Part shown: one piece after another, positions 55,708 to 64,000 of the stretch | Layout of the letters: every line of letters starts with the position of its first letter | Position numbering within the stretch: position 1 is the stretch's first letter | NCBI GenBank assembly: GCA_963810945.1 | Contig: CAWEPI010000004.1 | Location: 124,001-188,000, forward strand | From: JAOUEA01 sp963810945 | Lineage (GTDB): Bacteria; Actinomycetota; UBA4738; HRBIN12 | DNA: 64,000 bases | Direction: 5' to 3' | Program-made: the position numbers and the translations under genes | The notes under the pieces: model-generated | The model's database searches: none | Told to the model about the DNA's origin: nothing | What the model saw: the letters and a program-made list of their open reading frames with translations, nothing else

Positions 55708-56312
55708 GAGCGCACCCCTTCCAGGGCGGCGCGCATGCGGCGCATCCCGAGGAGGGTGCGGGACTTCACGGTGCCGAGCGGGAGGCCCGTCGCCTCGGCG
55801 ATCTGGGACTGCGAGAGGCCGTCGAAGTACATCTTGGTGAGGACGTCACGTTGCTCGGCAGGCAGCTCGTCCAGCGCCGCGCGCACGATCCTGCGCTCCT
55901 CGGGGCGCCCGAGCGCCTCGACGACGTCGTCGGCGTGATCGGCTTCCTGCTCCATCGCCGCGGGGATGGATTCCTCGGCGCGGCGGCGATAGGACTCTTC
56001 ACGGCGCACGAGGTCGACGGCCCGGTGATGGACCATGCCCATCAGCCAGGACCGGACCGATCCCCGCTCGCCGTCGTAGCCCTCCGGGTGCCGCCAGACG
56101 GCCAGGAACGCTTCCTGCACGATCTCCTCCGCCAGATGTGAGCGGCGCACCACGCGGAGCGCGAGCGCCTTCGCGGTCGGGGCGTACCGGCCGAACAGGC
56201 CCCGGAACGCATCCTCGTCACCGTTGCGGAGCCGCCGGAGCAGCTCACGGTCGTGCGCCTCGGCGACGTCAACCATCCCCAACGGTTCGCTCCGATCGAG
56301 TACGGCCAGCAT
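55704..56312 (-). CDS. ECF RNA polymerase sigma factor, SigK-like
   Basis: 202 residues. Region 2: RYAPTAKALALRVVRRSHLAE and GSVRSWLMGMVHHRAVDLVR. Region 4: LDELPAEQRDVLTKMYFDGL and QIAEATGLPLGTVKSRTLLG. It is coupled by ATGA to an RskA-type anti-sigma gene, the arrangement of the SigK/RskA group. The start at ATG 56312 has GGAAGG upstream; ATG 56276 is an alternative. Confidence 0.92.
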   Translation of the reverse strand: MLAVLDRSEPLGMVDVAEAHDRELLRRLRNGDEDAFRGLFGRYAPTAKALALRVVRRSHLAEEIVQEAFLAVWRHPEGYDGERGSVRSWLMGMVHHRAVDLVRREESYRRRAEESIPAAMEQEADHADDVVEALGRPEERRIVRAALDELPAEQRDVLTKMYFDGLSQSQIAEATGLPLGTVKSRTLLGMRRMRAALEGVRS

Positions 56313-56369
56313 CCCGACCTTCCGTGTCCGGGTCGTCGCGGTGGTATTCGCGGCGCATCGGCGCTCGGA

Positions 56370-57200
56370 TCACTGGTCGGTGAGACGGCGTCCCGCCGTG
56401 TTGAGGATCTGCTCCAGGGTGATGGGCTGCTCCGGGTCGTAGAGCGCGCTTCCGACCGAGAGGGAGAGCTCGCGTGGCTGATCGCGTTGGGCGTCGTGCT
56501 GCGCGATCGCCTCGACGAGGCGCGAGAGGACCAGCGTCTCGGCGCCGGCCGCCTCGCCGGTGAGCAGCACGCAGAAGGTGTCGGGCGCGATGCGCGCGGG
56601 CAGGTCGGAATCGCGCACGGCCTCGAGCAGGACCTCGGCCGCGTCCGCCGCCAGCTCGGCCGCCTGCTCGGCTCCGAGCGACTCGGCGAGATCCACGTAG
56701 TTCTCCAGACGTACGAAGACGAAGACCACGGGTGTGTGCGAGCGGTCGGCCATCTTGAGGTGATGCTCCGCGATCGTCGCGAAGCCCCGGAGGTTGGGCA
56801 ACCCGGTCGCGTCGTCGACCGTCGCGAGCCGGTGATGCATGCGCCGTTGCGCGACGGCGTAGCGGACGGCGCGGGGGAGCAGGCCCGGCGGGATCGCGTC
56901 CGCGACCAGGTGATCCTCCGCTCCCGCGTGCAGGGCGACGGTGCCGTCGGTGTCCTGACCAGGCTCGGTGACGACGAGCACGGCCGCATCGGGGATCCGG
57001 GCGCGCAAGGCTCCGAGGGCTTCCAGGGGACCGTGCCCGTTCAACGCCACGATCACGGCGTCGGGAAGTGGCTCGGTCGCGAGGTCGTGGAGGTCGTCGG
57101 CGCGCTTCACGACGAAGCCCTCGTCGACGGTGAGCTCCTCGCCCATCCGTTCGTCGAGGCCGATCAACAGCACGGTCAGGGTGTCTTGCGTCAAGGGCAT
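56370..57200 (-). CDS. Degenerate receiver-GGDEF protein
   Basis: 276 residues. The N-terminal 120 residues have a receiver-like alternation (VLLIGLDERMGEEL; DAVIVALNGHGPLEALGAL; AVLVVTEPG) but lack a clear acidic pocket and phosphoacceptor. The second half is a GGDEF fold (VDDATGLPNLRGFATIAEHH; VVFVFVRLENYVDLAE), but the signature is APDTF and the I-site is absent, so no cyclase activity is expected. It may act as a c-di-GMP- or protein-binding regulator. Isolated from other signalling genes, 57 bases upstream of the sigma gene on the same strand. Confidence 0.78.
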   Translation of the reverse strand: MPLTQDTLTVLLIGLDERMGEELTVDEGFVVKRADDLHDLATEPLPDAVIVALNGHGPLEALGALRARIPDAAVLVVTEPGQDTDGTVALHAGAEDHLVADAIPPGLLPRAVRYAVAQRRMHHRLATVDDATGLPNLRGFATIAEHHLKMADRSHTPVVFVFVRLENYVDLAESLGAEQAAELAADAAEVLLEAVRDSDLPARIAPDTFCVLLTGEAAGAETLVLSRLVEAIAQHDAQRDQPRELSLSVGSALYDPEQPITLEQILNTAGRRLTDQ

Positions 57201-57337
57201 CCTCCGGTCGCGGTTCGCGCGGATTATCGCACGTCACAAGGGGTGCCAGCCTAGTCCGGCCGCCACGGGGACGCCATAGGAACGCAACCTCGGGCCGGGG
57301 CGCGGGGCAGATGGTGCCGCTACGCTTGCACCGCGCT

Positions 57338-58802
57338 ATGTCGAACGTTCCCAAGCACGTCAAGGACCCCCGCCCGCACGGCCGGCTCGCCCGCCTGTTC
57401 GTGGCCGTCTCGGCCTCGATCGCCTTGTTGATGGCGGCCGGCAGCGCCTACGGCTTGATCGAGTACCGAGCCGCCGGTCGTGCCGGAGGCGGCGTCATCA
57501 TCGATCCCGGCTCAGGGAAGGGGCCGGGGCCCTCCGGGCCGTGCGTGGACGACGTGTGCAACTACCTGCTGCTCGGGAGTGACTCCCGCTCCGGCCTGAG
57601 CGCTTCGCAGCAGGCGATCTCCGGCACGAACGCCGACATCGGCGGCTCCAACCGCGCCGACACGATCATCCTGGTCCACACCGATCCCAAGCTCCAGAAG
57701 GCGATCATCCTGTCGTTCCCCCGCGACCTCTGGGTGGACATCCCCGGTCACGGGCCGGACAAGATCAACGCGGCGTTCGAGGGCGGGCGTGGACGGCAAG
57801 GGACCCGCGATGATGGCGGCGACGATCCACAAGCTCACGGGCCTCACCGTCAACCATGTCCTGTACGTGGACCTCGCCGGGTTCCAGGGGGTGGTGGACA
57901 CCCTGGGCGGCGTCGACATGTGCATCCCGGCGGAGAACGTGAACACGCCCGGCTACGTGGCCGCGGAGCAGGGGTCCGTCTACTACAGCGAAGTGGGCCA
58001 CATCGTGGATCCGCGCACCGGTCTCGACGTCGTCCCCGGGTGCCAGACGCTCGACGGGGCGCAGGCGCTCGCGTTCGTCCGCACGCGCCACCTCCCGTGC
58101 GACGCGGCGGCCCCCGATTTCTACCGGATCAGCCGTCAACAGCAGTTCCTTCGTGCCGTGATCAACCGGCTCCTGCAGCCCGCCGAGTTGGCGAAGTTGC
58201 CCGGGCAGGTCCAGCCGATCCTCAGCAACCTGCGGCGCGACTCCGACCTGAAGGTCGCCGATCTCGTGTACCTCGTCGGGCAGCTGCGAGGGATCAGCAC
58301 GGGGGCGGCCGAGTTCCGTTCGGTCCCCTCGGTCCCGTTCGTCACGCCCGACGGGCTCGACGCGCTCCGGATGGATCCGTCCGCCCAGAAGATCTTCCAG
58401 GCGATCCGGGAGGGCAAGCCGCTCGGGGACATCGGAGTGACCCCCGCGTACACGCCCCCCTCGCCGGCCAACATCGCGGTCCCCGTCGTGGATCACGCGT
58501 CGGGCGGCAAGGCCGAGGACGTCGAGCAGGTGCTCTCCACGAGCGGGTTCGACGTCTCGCCCGGCATCGTGACTTACGACGCCTACGGCACACCGGTGCC
58601 CGGCAACGTGATCGCGTACGCACCGGGCCAGGAGGAAGAGGCGAAGGTCGTGCAGCAGTACCTCCCCGGCCTCCAGGTGAACGAGGTCAAGGGACTGACG
58701 GACCACGTGGCCGTGTACGTGACGGCGTCGTACAAGCCGGCCGAGGTGGGCACCGGCGGTTCCGGGTCGGCGCCGAGCGGCTGCCTGAGCCCGACGGGCT
58801 GA
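57338..58802 (+). CDS. LytR-CpsA-Psr (LCP) cell-wall ligase with LytR_C domain (one apparent frameshift)
   Basis: About 487 residues from ATG 57338. An N-terminal membrane anchor (LFVAVSASIALLMAAGSAYG) precedes the LCP domain: YLLLGSDSR, SNRADTIILVHTDPK, SFPRDLWVDIPGHG, KINAAFEGG, then TLGGVDMCI and ALAFVRTRH. An extra G near 57786 shifts the frame between EGG and VDGKGPAMM. The C-terminal 90 residues form a LytR_C domain (VPVVDHASGGKAEDVEQVL). It attaches teichoic-acid-like or arabinogalactan-like glycopolymers to peptidoglycan. Downstream rmlA overlaps its stop by one base. Confidence 0.9.
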
Positions 58803-59861
58803 TGCGCGCGCTCGTCCTGGCGGGGGGAGAGGGGTCGCGGCTGCGGCCGCTCACGCACACGAGCGCGAAGCAGCTGATCCCGGTCGCGGGCAGCCCCATC
58901 CTCTTCCATGGGCTCGAGGCGATCGCGCGCGCGGGGATCACGGAGGTCGGGGTCGTCGTGGGTGCCACGGGCCCGGAGGTTCGCGCGGCGGTCGGCGACG
59001 GCGAACGGTGGGGGCTGCGCGTGACCTACATCGAGCAGGAGGCTCCCCTGGGGATCGCGCACGCCGTGACGGCGGCGGCCGACTTCGTGCGGGGCCAGCC
59101 GTTCCTGCTGTACCTGGGGGACAACGTGCTGTTGGAAGGCGTCACCCGGTTCGTCGAGGAGTTCGAGCGCAACCGTCCCGACGCGCAGATCCTGCTCACG
59201 CGCGTCCCCGAGCCGGAGCATTTCGGTGTGGCGATCCTCGAGGGCGAGCGGGTCGTGCGCCTCGTCGAGAAGCCCAAGGAGTTCGTCTCCGACATCGCGC
59301 TCGTGGGCGTCTACCTCTTCGACGACTCGATCCTGGAGGCCGCCGCGACGTTGTCGCCCTCCTGGCGAGGCGAGTACGAGATCACCGAGGCGATCCAGTG
59401 GCTGATCGACACCGGGCACACCGTGCGCGCGGAGATGGTGGACGGGTACTGGAAGGACACGGGCCGTCCGGAGGACCTCCTGGAGGCGAACCGGATGATG
59501 CTCGGCATCCGCACCTCGAGCATCGAGGGCGATGTGGATGCCGACACCGTCGTCGAAGGGGTGGTCGTGCTCGGCCCCGGCGCGAAGGTGACGTCGAGCG
59601 TCTTGCGTGGGCCCGTGGTGATCGGCGCGCGGCACCATCGTCGACGCCTCCACGATCGGACCCGACGTCTCGATCGAGCACGACTGCCGCGTCGAACGCA
59701 GCACCGTCACCGACTCGATCGTGATGGCGTCCTGCCGCATCGCTGACGTGGCGGATCTGACGGGATCGATCCTGGGTCGAGGGGCCGAAGTTCTGCGCTC
59801 CGACACGCCGGGTGCCACCCGATTGATCGTGGGGGACCAGAGCCGCGTCGAGGTGCACTGA
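58802..59861 (+). CDS. rmlA: Glucose-1-phosphate thymidylyltransferase, long (StrD/LbH) type (one apparent frameshift)
   Basis: About 352 residues from ATG 58802 (TGATG overlap with the LCP gene). Nucleotidyltransferase motif LVLAGGEGSRLRPLT, then TSAKQLIPVAGSPI, LYLGDNVLLEG, VRLVEKPKEFVSD and WKDTGRPEDLLEANRMML. The C-terminal left-handed beta helix is split near 59630 by a small shift (GPVVIGA joined to GTIVDASTIGPDVSIEHD), ending GDQSRVEVH at 59861. It makes dTDP-glucose for rhamnose synthesis with RmlB and RmlD downstream. Confidence 0.92.
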
Positions 59862-59903
59862 GGGTTCCCCGCTCGCCGGGCGGCCTGCACTAGGCTCGCC
59901 GCC

Positions 59904-60263
59904 GTGGTGGTCAACGAACCCCCAGCGTCGTCGTCCAGGCGCGCCGCGATCGCGTTCGGTCTCGGCGTGCTCGGACCCTTCGTGATGGCGGCGTCCTCGC
60001 CCGCAGCCATCGTGCTGGGCTGGCGCACCTCGCGCGACCTCGCCATCGCCCCGCCTGCCGCGCGCGGCCGGGCCGCCGCGGCCGGCGCCATCGCGCTCGG
60101 GACGTTCGGCCTCCTGCTGTGGGCGTGGGCGCTGTGGCGCCTCTGGGTGCGGCTGGGCGAGCGCGGCCACGATCCCCACGCCGTGGTGCCGCTCGTCGCC
60201 GGGCTGATCGTCGTCTGGCTCGCCTCGGCGCTGGCGGGCGCGCTGGCGGGACGGAACCGCTAG
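59904..60263 (+). CDS. Small membrane protein of unknown function
   Basis: 119 residues from GTG 59904. Three hydrophobic segments (AFGLGVLGPFVMAASSPAAIV; AAGAIALGTFGLLLWAWALW; VVPLVAGLIVVWLASALAGA). It resembles DUF4190-like small membrane proteins in layout (GPFVMA...AIVLGWRT) but no firm family is assigned. It stands between rmlA and a glycosyltransferase gene. Confidence 0.6.
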   Translation: MVVNEPPASSSRRAAIAFGLGVLGPFVMAASSPAAIVLGWRTSRDLAIAPPAARGRAAAAGAIALGTFGLLLWAWALWRLWVRLGERGHDPHAVVPLVAGLIVVWLASALAGALAGRNR

Positions 60264-60365
60264 GGTTCCGCGCGTGAGCATCTCGATCGCGCGCGGAACG
60301 GAACGGGGCGCGGCCGACCCGGTCGCGCCCGGCGATCCGGCCGCGCCGCGCGGGAGCGCGCCCGC

Positions 60366-61523
60366 GTGAGGACCGTGATCGATGCCCGCCCGGCGCTCGA
60401 CCCGCGGCGCACGGGCGTGGGGGTGTACACGCAGCAGCTGATCCGCCACCTCCCGCACATGGATCCGGATTCCGAATACGTGGCCTGGTACCTGCACGCC
60501 AAAGGCATCTTCCGGTCGCGTGCGTTCTTCGGCTCGGTGAAGGCCGGCAACCTCACGGAGCGGGCCTCCCGGTTCCCGGCGCGGGTCTTCGAGCCGATGT
60601 CCTCCCGGCTCGGGATGCCGCGCGTGGAGTGGTCGGTCGACTTCGACGTGCTCCTCGCCACGAACTTCCTGCCGCCGGCCACGAAGAGCCCCGGCGTCGT
60701 GATGGTGGTGCACGACCTCGCCTACGACCGATTGCCCGACACCGCGCCCCACATGAACGCGCGATGGCGTCGCCGGTTCGAGGCGTGGCTCCACCGGGCC
60801 GCCGGCGTGCTCGTGCCCTCCGCCTCCACCAAACAGGACCTCCTCGAAGCGCACGACGTCGAGCCGGGGCGCGTGACCGTGACGCCGCTCGGCGTCGACG
60901 CGGCGGCTTACGCGCCCCTCCCGGCAGACGTCGTGGACGCCACCCTGCGGAAGTACGGGATCGACGGGACGTACGCGCTCTTCGTGGGAGGGGTGGAGCC
61001 GCGCAAGAACCTCGAGACGCTCGTCCGTGCCTTCGCGACGCTCGAGCCCGGCACCCGGCTCGTGATCGCGGGCGGGTCGGTGCGATGGGATCCCAAGGCG
61101 GTCGATCGGCTGGACGCGGTGATCGCGGACCTGCCGCCCGACGCGCGGGCGCGGATCGTGCGTACCGGCTACGTGAGCGACAAGGAGAAGCTGGCCCTGC
61201 TCACGGGCGCGACCCTGCTCGCCTACCCGTCGCTGTACGAGGGATTCGGGTTCCCGGTGTTGGAGGGGTTCGCCGCCGGCGTCCCCGTGCTCACGTCGGA
61301 CGTCGCGTCGTTGCCCGAGGTGGCCGGGGACGCGGCCATGATGGTCGACCCGCACGACGGGTCGGCGATCGCGTCCGGGCTCGCGCAGCTGTTCGGCGAT
61401 GACGACCTCCGCGCGATGCTCGCCGCCGCGGGTCTCGCGCGGGCGGCGCGCTTCACCTGGGAGGCGACGGCCCAGCGCACCGCCGAAGCGCTGCACCGCG
61501 CCCACGGGCTGGTCGCCGGGTAG
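60366..61523 (+). CDS. Family 4 glycosyltransferase
   Basis: 385 residues from GTG 60366. N-terminal domain MRTVIDARPALDPRRTGVG and VYTQQLIRHLP; C-terminal GT-B motif FVGGVEPRKNLETL and YEGFGFPVLEGFAAGVP with the two glutamates. It closely parallels the transferase at 18735-19859. A 31-codon reading frame starting GTG 60274 ends in the GTGA that contains this start, perhaps a coupling leader. Probable role: rhamnose-containing cell-wall polysaccharide. Confidence 0.9.
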   Translation: MRTVIDARPALDPRRTGVGVYTQQLIRHLPHMDPDSEYVAWYLHAKGIFRSRAFFGSVKAGNLTERASRFPARVFEPMSSRLGMPRVEWSVDFDVLLATNFLPPATKSPGVVMVVHDLAYDRLPDTAPHMNARWRRRFEAWLHRAAGVLVPSASTKQDLLEAHDVEPGRVTVTPLGVDAAAYAPLPADVVDATLRKYGIDGTYALFVGGVEPRKNLETLVRAFATLEPGTRLVIAGGSVRWDPKAVDRLDAVIADLPPDARARIVRTGYVSDKEKLALLTGATLLAYPSLYEGFGFPVLEGFAAGVPVLTSDVASLPEVAGDAAMMVDPHDGSAIASGLAQLFGDDDLRAMLAAAGLARAARFTWEATAQRTAEALHRAHGLVAG

Positions 61524-61587
61524 ACTCGCTGCCGTCCCCGCACGCACGCGAGGTTCCGCCCTGACCACCTCCAGCTCCGAGACGCAC

Positions 61588-62577
61588 GTGCTCGTCACCG
61601 GTGGAGCCGGTTTCATCGGTTCGCACCTGGTGGACGCCCTGCTGGCGCGCCCGGACACGCGGGTCACGGTCCTCGACCGGTTGAGCGCGGGCGGCAGCCG
61701 CATGAACCTGCAGGCGCACGCGGGCGACCCCCGATTCAGCTTGATCGTGGGCGATGTGAACGACGGGCCGCTCGTGCGCGACCTCGTGGGGCGCGCCGAC
61801 CGCGTGATCCACGCCGCGGCCGAGTCGCACGTCGACCGATCCATCGACGATCCTCGTCCGTTCTTCGAGGCGAACCTGCTCGGGACCCAGTCGGTCCTCG
61901 AGGCCGCCCGCGTGCTCGGCCGCCGGATGCTGATGGTCTCGACCGATGAGGTCTACGGCCCAGGCGATCCCGACGGTGGCGTCTTCGACGAGGACCACGC
62001 GCTCGCGCCGAGGTCTCCTTATGCGGCCAGCAAGGCCGCCGCCGACCTGCTGTGCGGCGCCTACGTCGCCACCTACGGCGCGGACGTGACGGTCGTGCGC
62101 GGGACCAACGCGTTCGGGCCGCGGCAGATCGAACGGGTGATCCCCACCTACGCGATCTGCGCGCTGGAGGGTCGCCCGGTGCCCGTGTACGGGCAGGGGC
62201 GCCAGCGCCGCGAGTTCCTGTTCGTGCAGGACTGGGTGCGTGCCGCGCTCGTCGTGCTCGACGCGGGCCGGCCGGGCGTGATCTACAACATCGGTGCGGG
62301 GCACGAGCTGGAGAACGTCGAGCTCGCGCGTCGCATCTGCGCGCTGGCCGGCGCCGATCCGTCGACGATCGCGTTCGTCCCGGATCGACCCGGACACGAC
62401 TTCCGTTACGGCGTCGCGGCGGATCGTCTCTTCGCGCTCGGATGGAGGCCCGAGGTCGGATTCGACGACGGGCTCGCGTCCACCGTCGATTGGTACCGGG
62501 ACCACCTGCACGAGCTCCGCTCGTGGCATGCGGTCGAGGTCGTCACGGCCCCGCGGCCGGTCGAGGCCACCGGATGA
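61588..62577 (+). CDS. rmlB: dTDP-glucose 4,6-dehydratase
   Basis: 329 residues from GTG 61588 (VLVTGGAGFIGSHLVDALL). The NAD loop GGAGFIGS, AAESHVDRSIDDPRPF, the active-site STDEVYG and YAASKAAADLL (YxxxK) are complete, as are RGTNAFGPRQ and RPGHDFRYGV. The first plausible GTG is at the Rossmann strand itself; an upstream CTG at 61561 has GAGG seven bases before it and would add nine residues. It converts dTDP-glucose to the 4-keto-6-deoxy sugar. Overlaps rmlD by four bases. Confidence 0.92.
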   Translation: MLVTGGAGFIGSHLVDALLARPDTRVTVLDRLSAGGSRMNLQAHAGDPRFSLIVGDVNDGPLVRDLVGRADRVIHAAAESHVDRSIDDPRPFFEANLLGTQSVLEAARVLGRRMLMVSTDEVYGPGDPDGGVFDEDHALAPRSPYAASKAAADLLCGAYVATYGADVTVVRGTNAFGPRQIERVIPTYAICALEGRPVPVYGQGRQRREFLFVQDWVRAALVVLDAGRPGVIYNIGAGHELENVELARRICALAGADPSTIAFVPDRPGHDFRYGVAADRLFALGWRPEVGFDDGLASTVDWYRDHLHELRSWHAVEVVTAPRPVEATG

Positions 62578-63422
62578 GGCTCGTCGTCACCGGCGCCGGT
62601 GGCGCGCTCGCGCGCGCGTTCCTGGCCCAGGTGCCGTCGCATCACGAGGTGCACGCGTTCGATCACGCGGGGCTCGACGTGGGGGACCACGACGCCGTGC
62701 GTCGGACCGTCGAGCCGCTGCGCCCCGACGCGGTGATCAACCTCGCCGCGTTCACACGGGTGGATGCGAACGAGACGGACCCCCTGCGCGCCGCGCGTGA
62801 CAACGCGATGGGGCCTCAGCATCTCGCGCTCGCCGCGCGGGCGTGCGGCGCCACGCTGCTGCACGTGTCCACGGACTTCGTCTTCGACGGCGGCAAGGAC
62901 GCTCCCTACGACGAGCTGGACGCGCCCGCGCCCCTCTCCGTCTACGGCCGGGTGAAGCTTGCGGGGGAGGAGAGCGTGCGCCACCTGCTGCCCGAACATC
63001 TGATCGTGCGCGTCGGCTACGTGTACGGGGGCGCGTCGCACTACGTCACGAAGGCGGTCCGGGCGCTCACCGACGGCGAGGCCGTCGGTGGGCAGGCGGA
63101 CCGCGTGGGCACGCCCACCTACGCGCCGGACCTCGCGTCCCTGATGATCCCGCTCCTGCTCACGCGGCGCTTCGGCACGTATCACCTGGCGGGCCCCGAT
63201 CCTGCCTCGTGGTTCGAGGTCCTCTCTCGGTTGAAGGAACTCGGGGATCTGCCTGGCGAAGTGTGGCCGCAGACCGCCGACGAGCTGGGGCTCCCAGCGC
63301 GCCGGCCCCCCTACAGCGCGCTCACGAGCGTGTTCGTGCCGAACCTCGGCATCCCGTCGCTGCCTCCCCTCGACGAGGCCCTTACGCGGTTCCTCGCGGA
63401 CACGCAGGGCGCGCCTCCGTGA
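62574..63422 (+). CDS. rmlD: dTDP-4-dehydrorhamnose reductase
   Basis: 282 residues from ATG 62574 (ATGA overlap with rmlB). MRLVVTGAGGALARAFL, VINLAAFTRVDANETDPLRA, STDFVFDGGKDAPYDE, YGRVKLAGEE (YxxxK) and RVGYVYGG identify the reductase. It forms dTDP-L-rhamnose. RmlC (epimerase) is not in the window; the long gap in function could be filled elsewhere, although the small cupin at 19856 is too short to be a normal RmlC. Confidence 0.9.
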   Translation: MRLVVTGAGGALARAFLAQVPSHHEVHAFDHAGLDVGDHDAVRRTVEPLRPDAVINLAAFTRVDANETDPLRAARDNAMGPQHLALAARACGATLLHVSTDFVFDGGKDAPYDELDAPAPLSVYGRVKLAGEESVRHLLPEHLIVRVGYVYGGASHYVTKAVRALTDGEAVGGQADRVGTPTYAPDLASLMIPLLLTRRFGTYHLAGPDPASWFEVLSRLKELGDLPGEVWPQTADELGLPARRPPYSALTSVFVPNLGIPSLPPLDEALTRFLADTQGAPP

Positions 63423-63482
63423 CACGCACCCTGCGTTCGACGCGTCACGGGACCGCCACACCCTGGTGCTAGGCTCGCGCCG

Positions 63483-63866
63483 ATGAGCGTGGAGGACAGC
63501 GCCGCCTATCGGGACCTCGCCCGGGAGCTGTACTGGGCGCAGGAGCGCGCCTCGCGCGCACGCCTGGACACCCCCGAGATCAGGGACCGTCTGCACGATC
63601 TGGCGGCGCAGCTGCGCGCGGACGAGAAGGTGATCATCCCGCACGGCGAGGGCAACCTCGCGTCACCGTCGCGTTGGCGCCGCCAGATGAAGTTCGGCAT
63701 CTTCCGCGTGATGCGGCCCATCTCCTGGCGCTACGACCGGTTGATCGCGGATCACGCCGAGCTCACCACGAGCCTCGCGGAGCGGTTGATGGCGGCCGAG
63801 GCCGAGCTCGAGCGGCTGCGGACCCGGCTGGACGGCGCCGACGCGCCGGAGGACCCGGCCCCGTGA
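63483..63866 (+). CDS. Hypothetical helical protein in glycosyltransferase cluster
   Basis: 127 residues, soluble and highly charged, with a predicted helix at the start (YRDLARELYWAQERASRARL) and a coiled coil at the end (AERLMAAEAELERLRTRL). A central part (SRWRRQMKFGIFRVMRPISW) is basic and could lie on the membrane. Similar small proteins occur next to glycosyltransferases, but no function is known to me. The next gene starts inside its stop (GTGA). Confidence 0.65.
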   Translation: MSVEDSAAYRDLARELYWAQERASRARLDTPEIRDRLHDLAAQLRADEKVIIPHGEGNLASPSRWRRQMKFGIFRVMRPISWRYDRLIADHAELTTSLAERLMAAEAELERLRTRLDGADAPEDPAP

Positions 63867-64000
63867 GGGTCGCCGTCCTGCATCCCCAGACGGCGTTCGT
63901 GCGCGGTGGGGCGGAGGCCCACGCCGAGGCGCTGGTCCGCGCCCTGCGCGCCGCCGGCCACGACGCGGACCTCGTGCAGATCGCCGGCAAGTGGTATCCG
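63863..64000 (+). CDS. Glycosyltransferase family 4, N-terminus (continues beyond window)
   Basis: The GTG at 63863 overlaps the preceding stop by four bases and opens a frame that runs to the window edge. The 46 visible residues begin VRVAVLHPQTAFVRGGAEAH and continue as AEALVRALRAAGHDADL, the classic first strand, glycine-rich loop and helix of GT-B transferases. The donor domain lies outside the window. Confidence 0.75.
   Translation, partial: MRVAVLHPQTAFVRGGAEAHAEALVRALRAAGHDADLVQIAGKWYP

Overview
The window is 64 kb of GC-rich, densely coded bacterial DNA with many GTG starts and many 4-base GTGA/ATGA gene overlaps. Gene content points to an uncultured actinobacterial lineage: a long-chain acyl-CoA carboxylase with a small epsilon-like subunit, a SigK/RskA-type sigma and anti-sigma pair, a DevR/DevS-like pair, SHOCT, DUF2087 and DUF6159-like proteins, LCP and RmlABD cell-wall genes. 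The assignment rests on family resemblance only; a neighbouring phylum cannot be excluded. No rRNA, tRNA, CRISPR array, IS element or prophage was seen. No gene-free stretch exceeds about 300 bases.

Layout. 1-10 kb: end of a hydrolase, a sensor kinase, acyl-CoA carboxylase alpha subunit divergent from birA, a PH/SHOCT membrane protein, a VOC protein, a giant cyclase-ATPase-TPR protein and an M23 peptidase. 10-16.9 kb (minus strand): an eight-gene operon of almost entirely exported or membrane proteins built around a CopC-CopD fusion. 17-22 kb: 3-hydroxyacyl-CoA dehydrogenase, then a minus-strand operon of carboxyltransferase, epsilon subunit, cupin and two glycosyltransferases. 22-31.7 kb: lysozyme-like protein, DUF2087 regulator, Fe-S RecB-family nuclease, phospholipase D-family protein, DUF6159 protein, crotonyl-CoA carboxylase/reductase, methylmalonyl-CoA epimerase, an XRE regulator, a divergent FtsH-like protease and a thiolase. 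31.8-41.4 kb: a very long coiled-coil pseudo-histidine kinase, then a compact four-gene operon nurA-like, herA-like, sbcD, sbcC. 41.5-57 kb: lipoprotein, thioesterase, aconitase, then a redox/stress region (DevR-like regulator, cupredoxin-multicopper oxidase, DevS-like kinase, amino-acid permease, CBS protein, a flavin-transferase/membrane-heme operon, universal stress protein, sigma/anti-sigma, degenerate GGDEF protein). 57-64 kb: LCP ligase, rmlA, glycosyltransferase, rmlB, rmlD and the start of another glycosyltransferase.

Function together. Thiolase, 3-hydroxybutyryl-CoA dehydrogenase, Ccr, epimerase and the biotin carboxylase set would cover much of a route from acetyl-CoA through crotonyl-CoA and ethylmalonyl/methylmalonyl-CoA. 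The most striking unit is the NurA-HerA-Mre11(SbcD)-Rad50(SbcC) operon, an arrangement best known from archaeal DNA end resection.

Caution: about 28 apparent single-base indels break otherwise well-conserved genes, densest at 13.0-15.7 kb. Because housekeeping genes are hit and the breaks lie in G/C runs, most are probably assembly errors; affected genes are annotated over their full reconstructed span.
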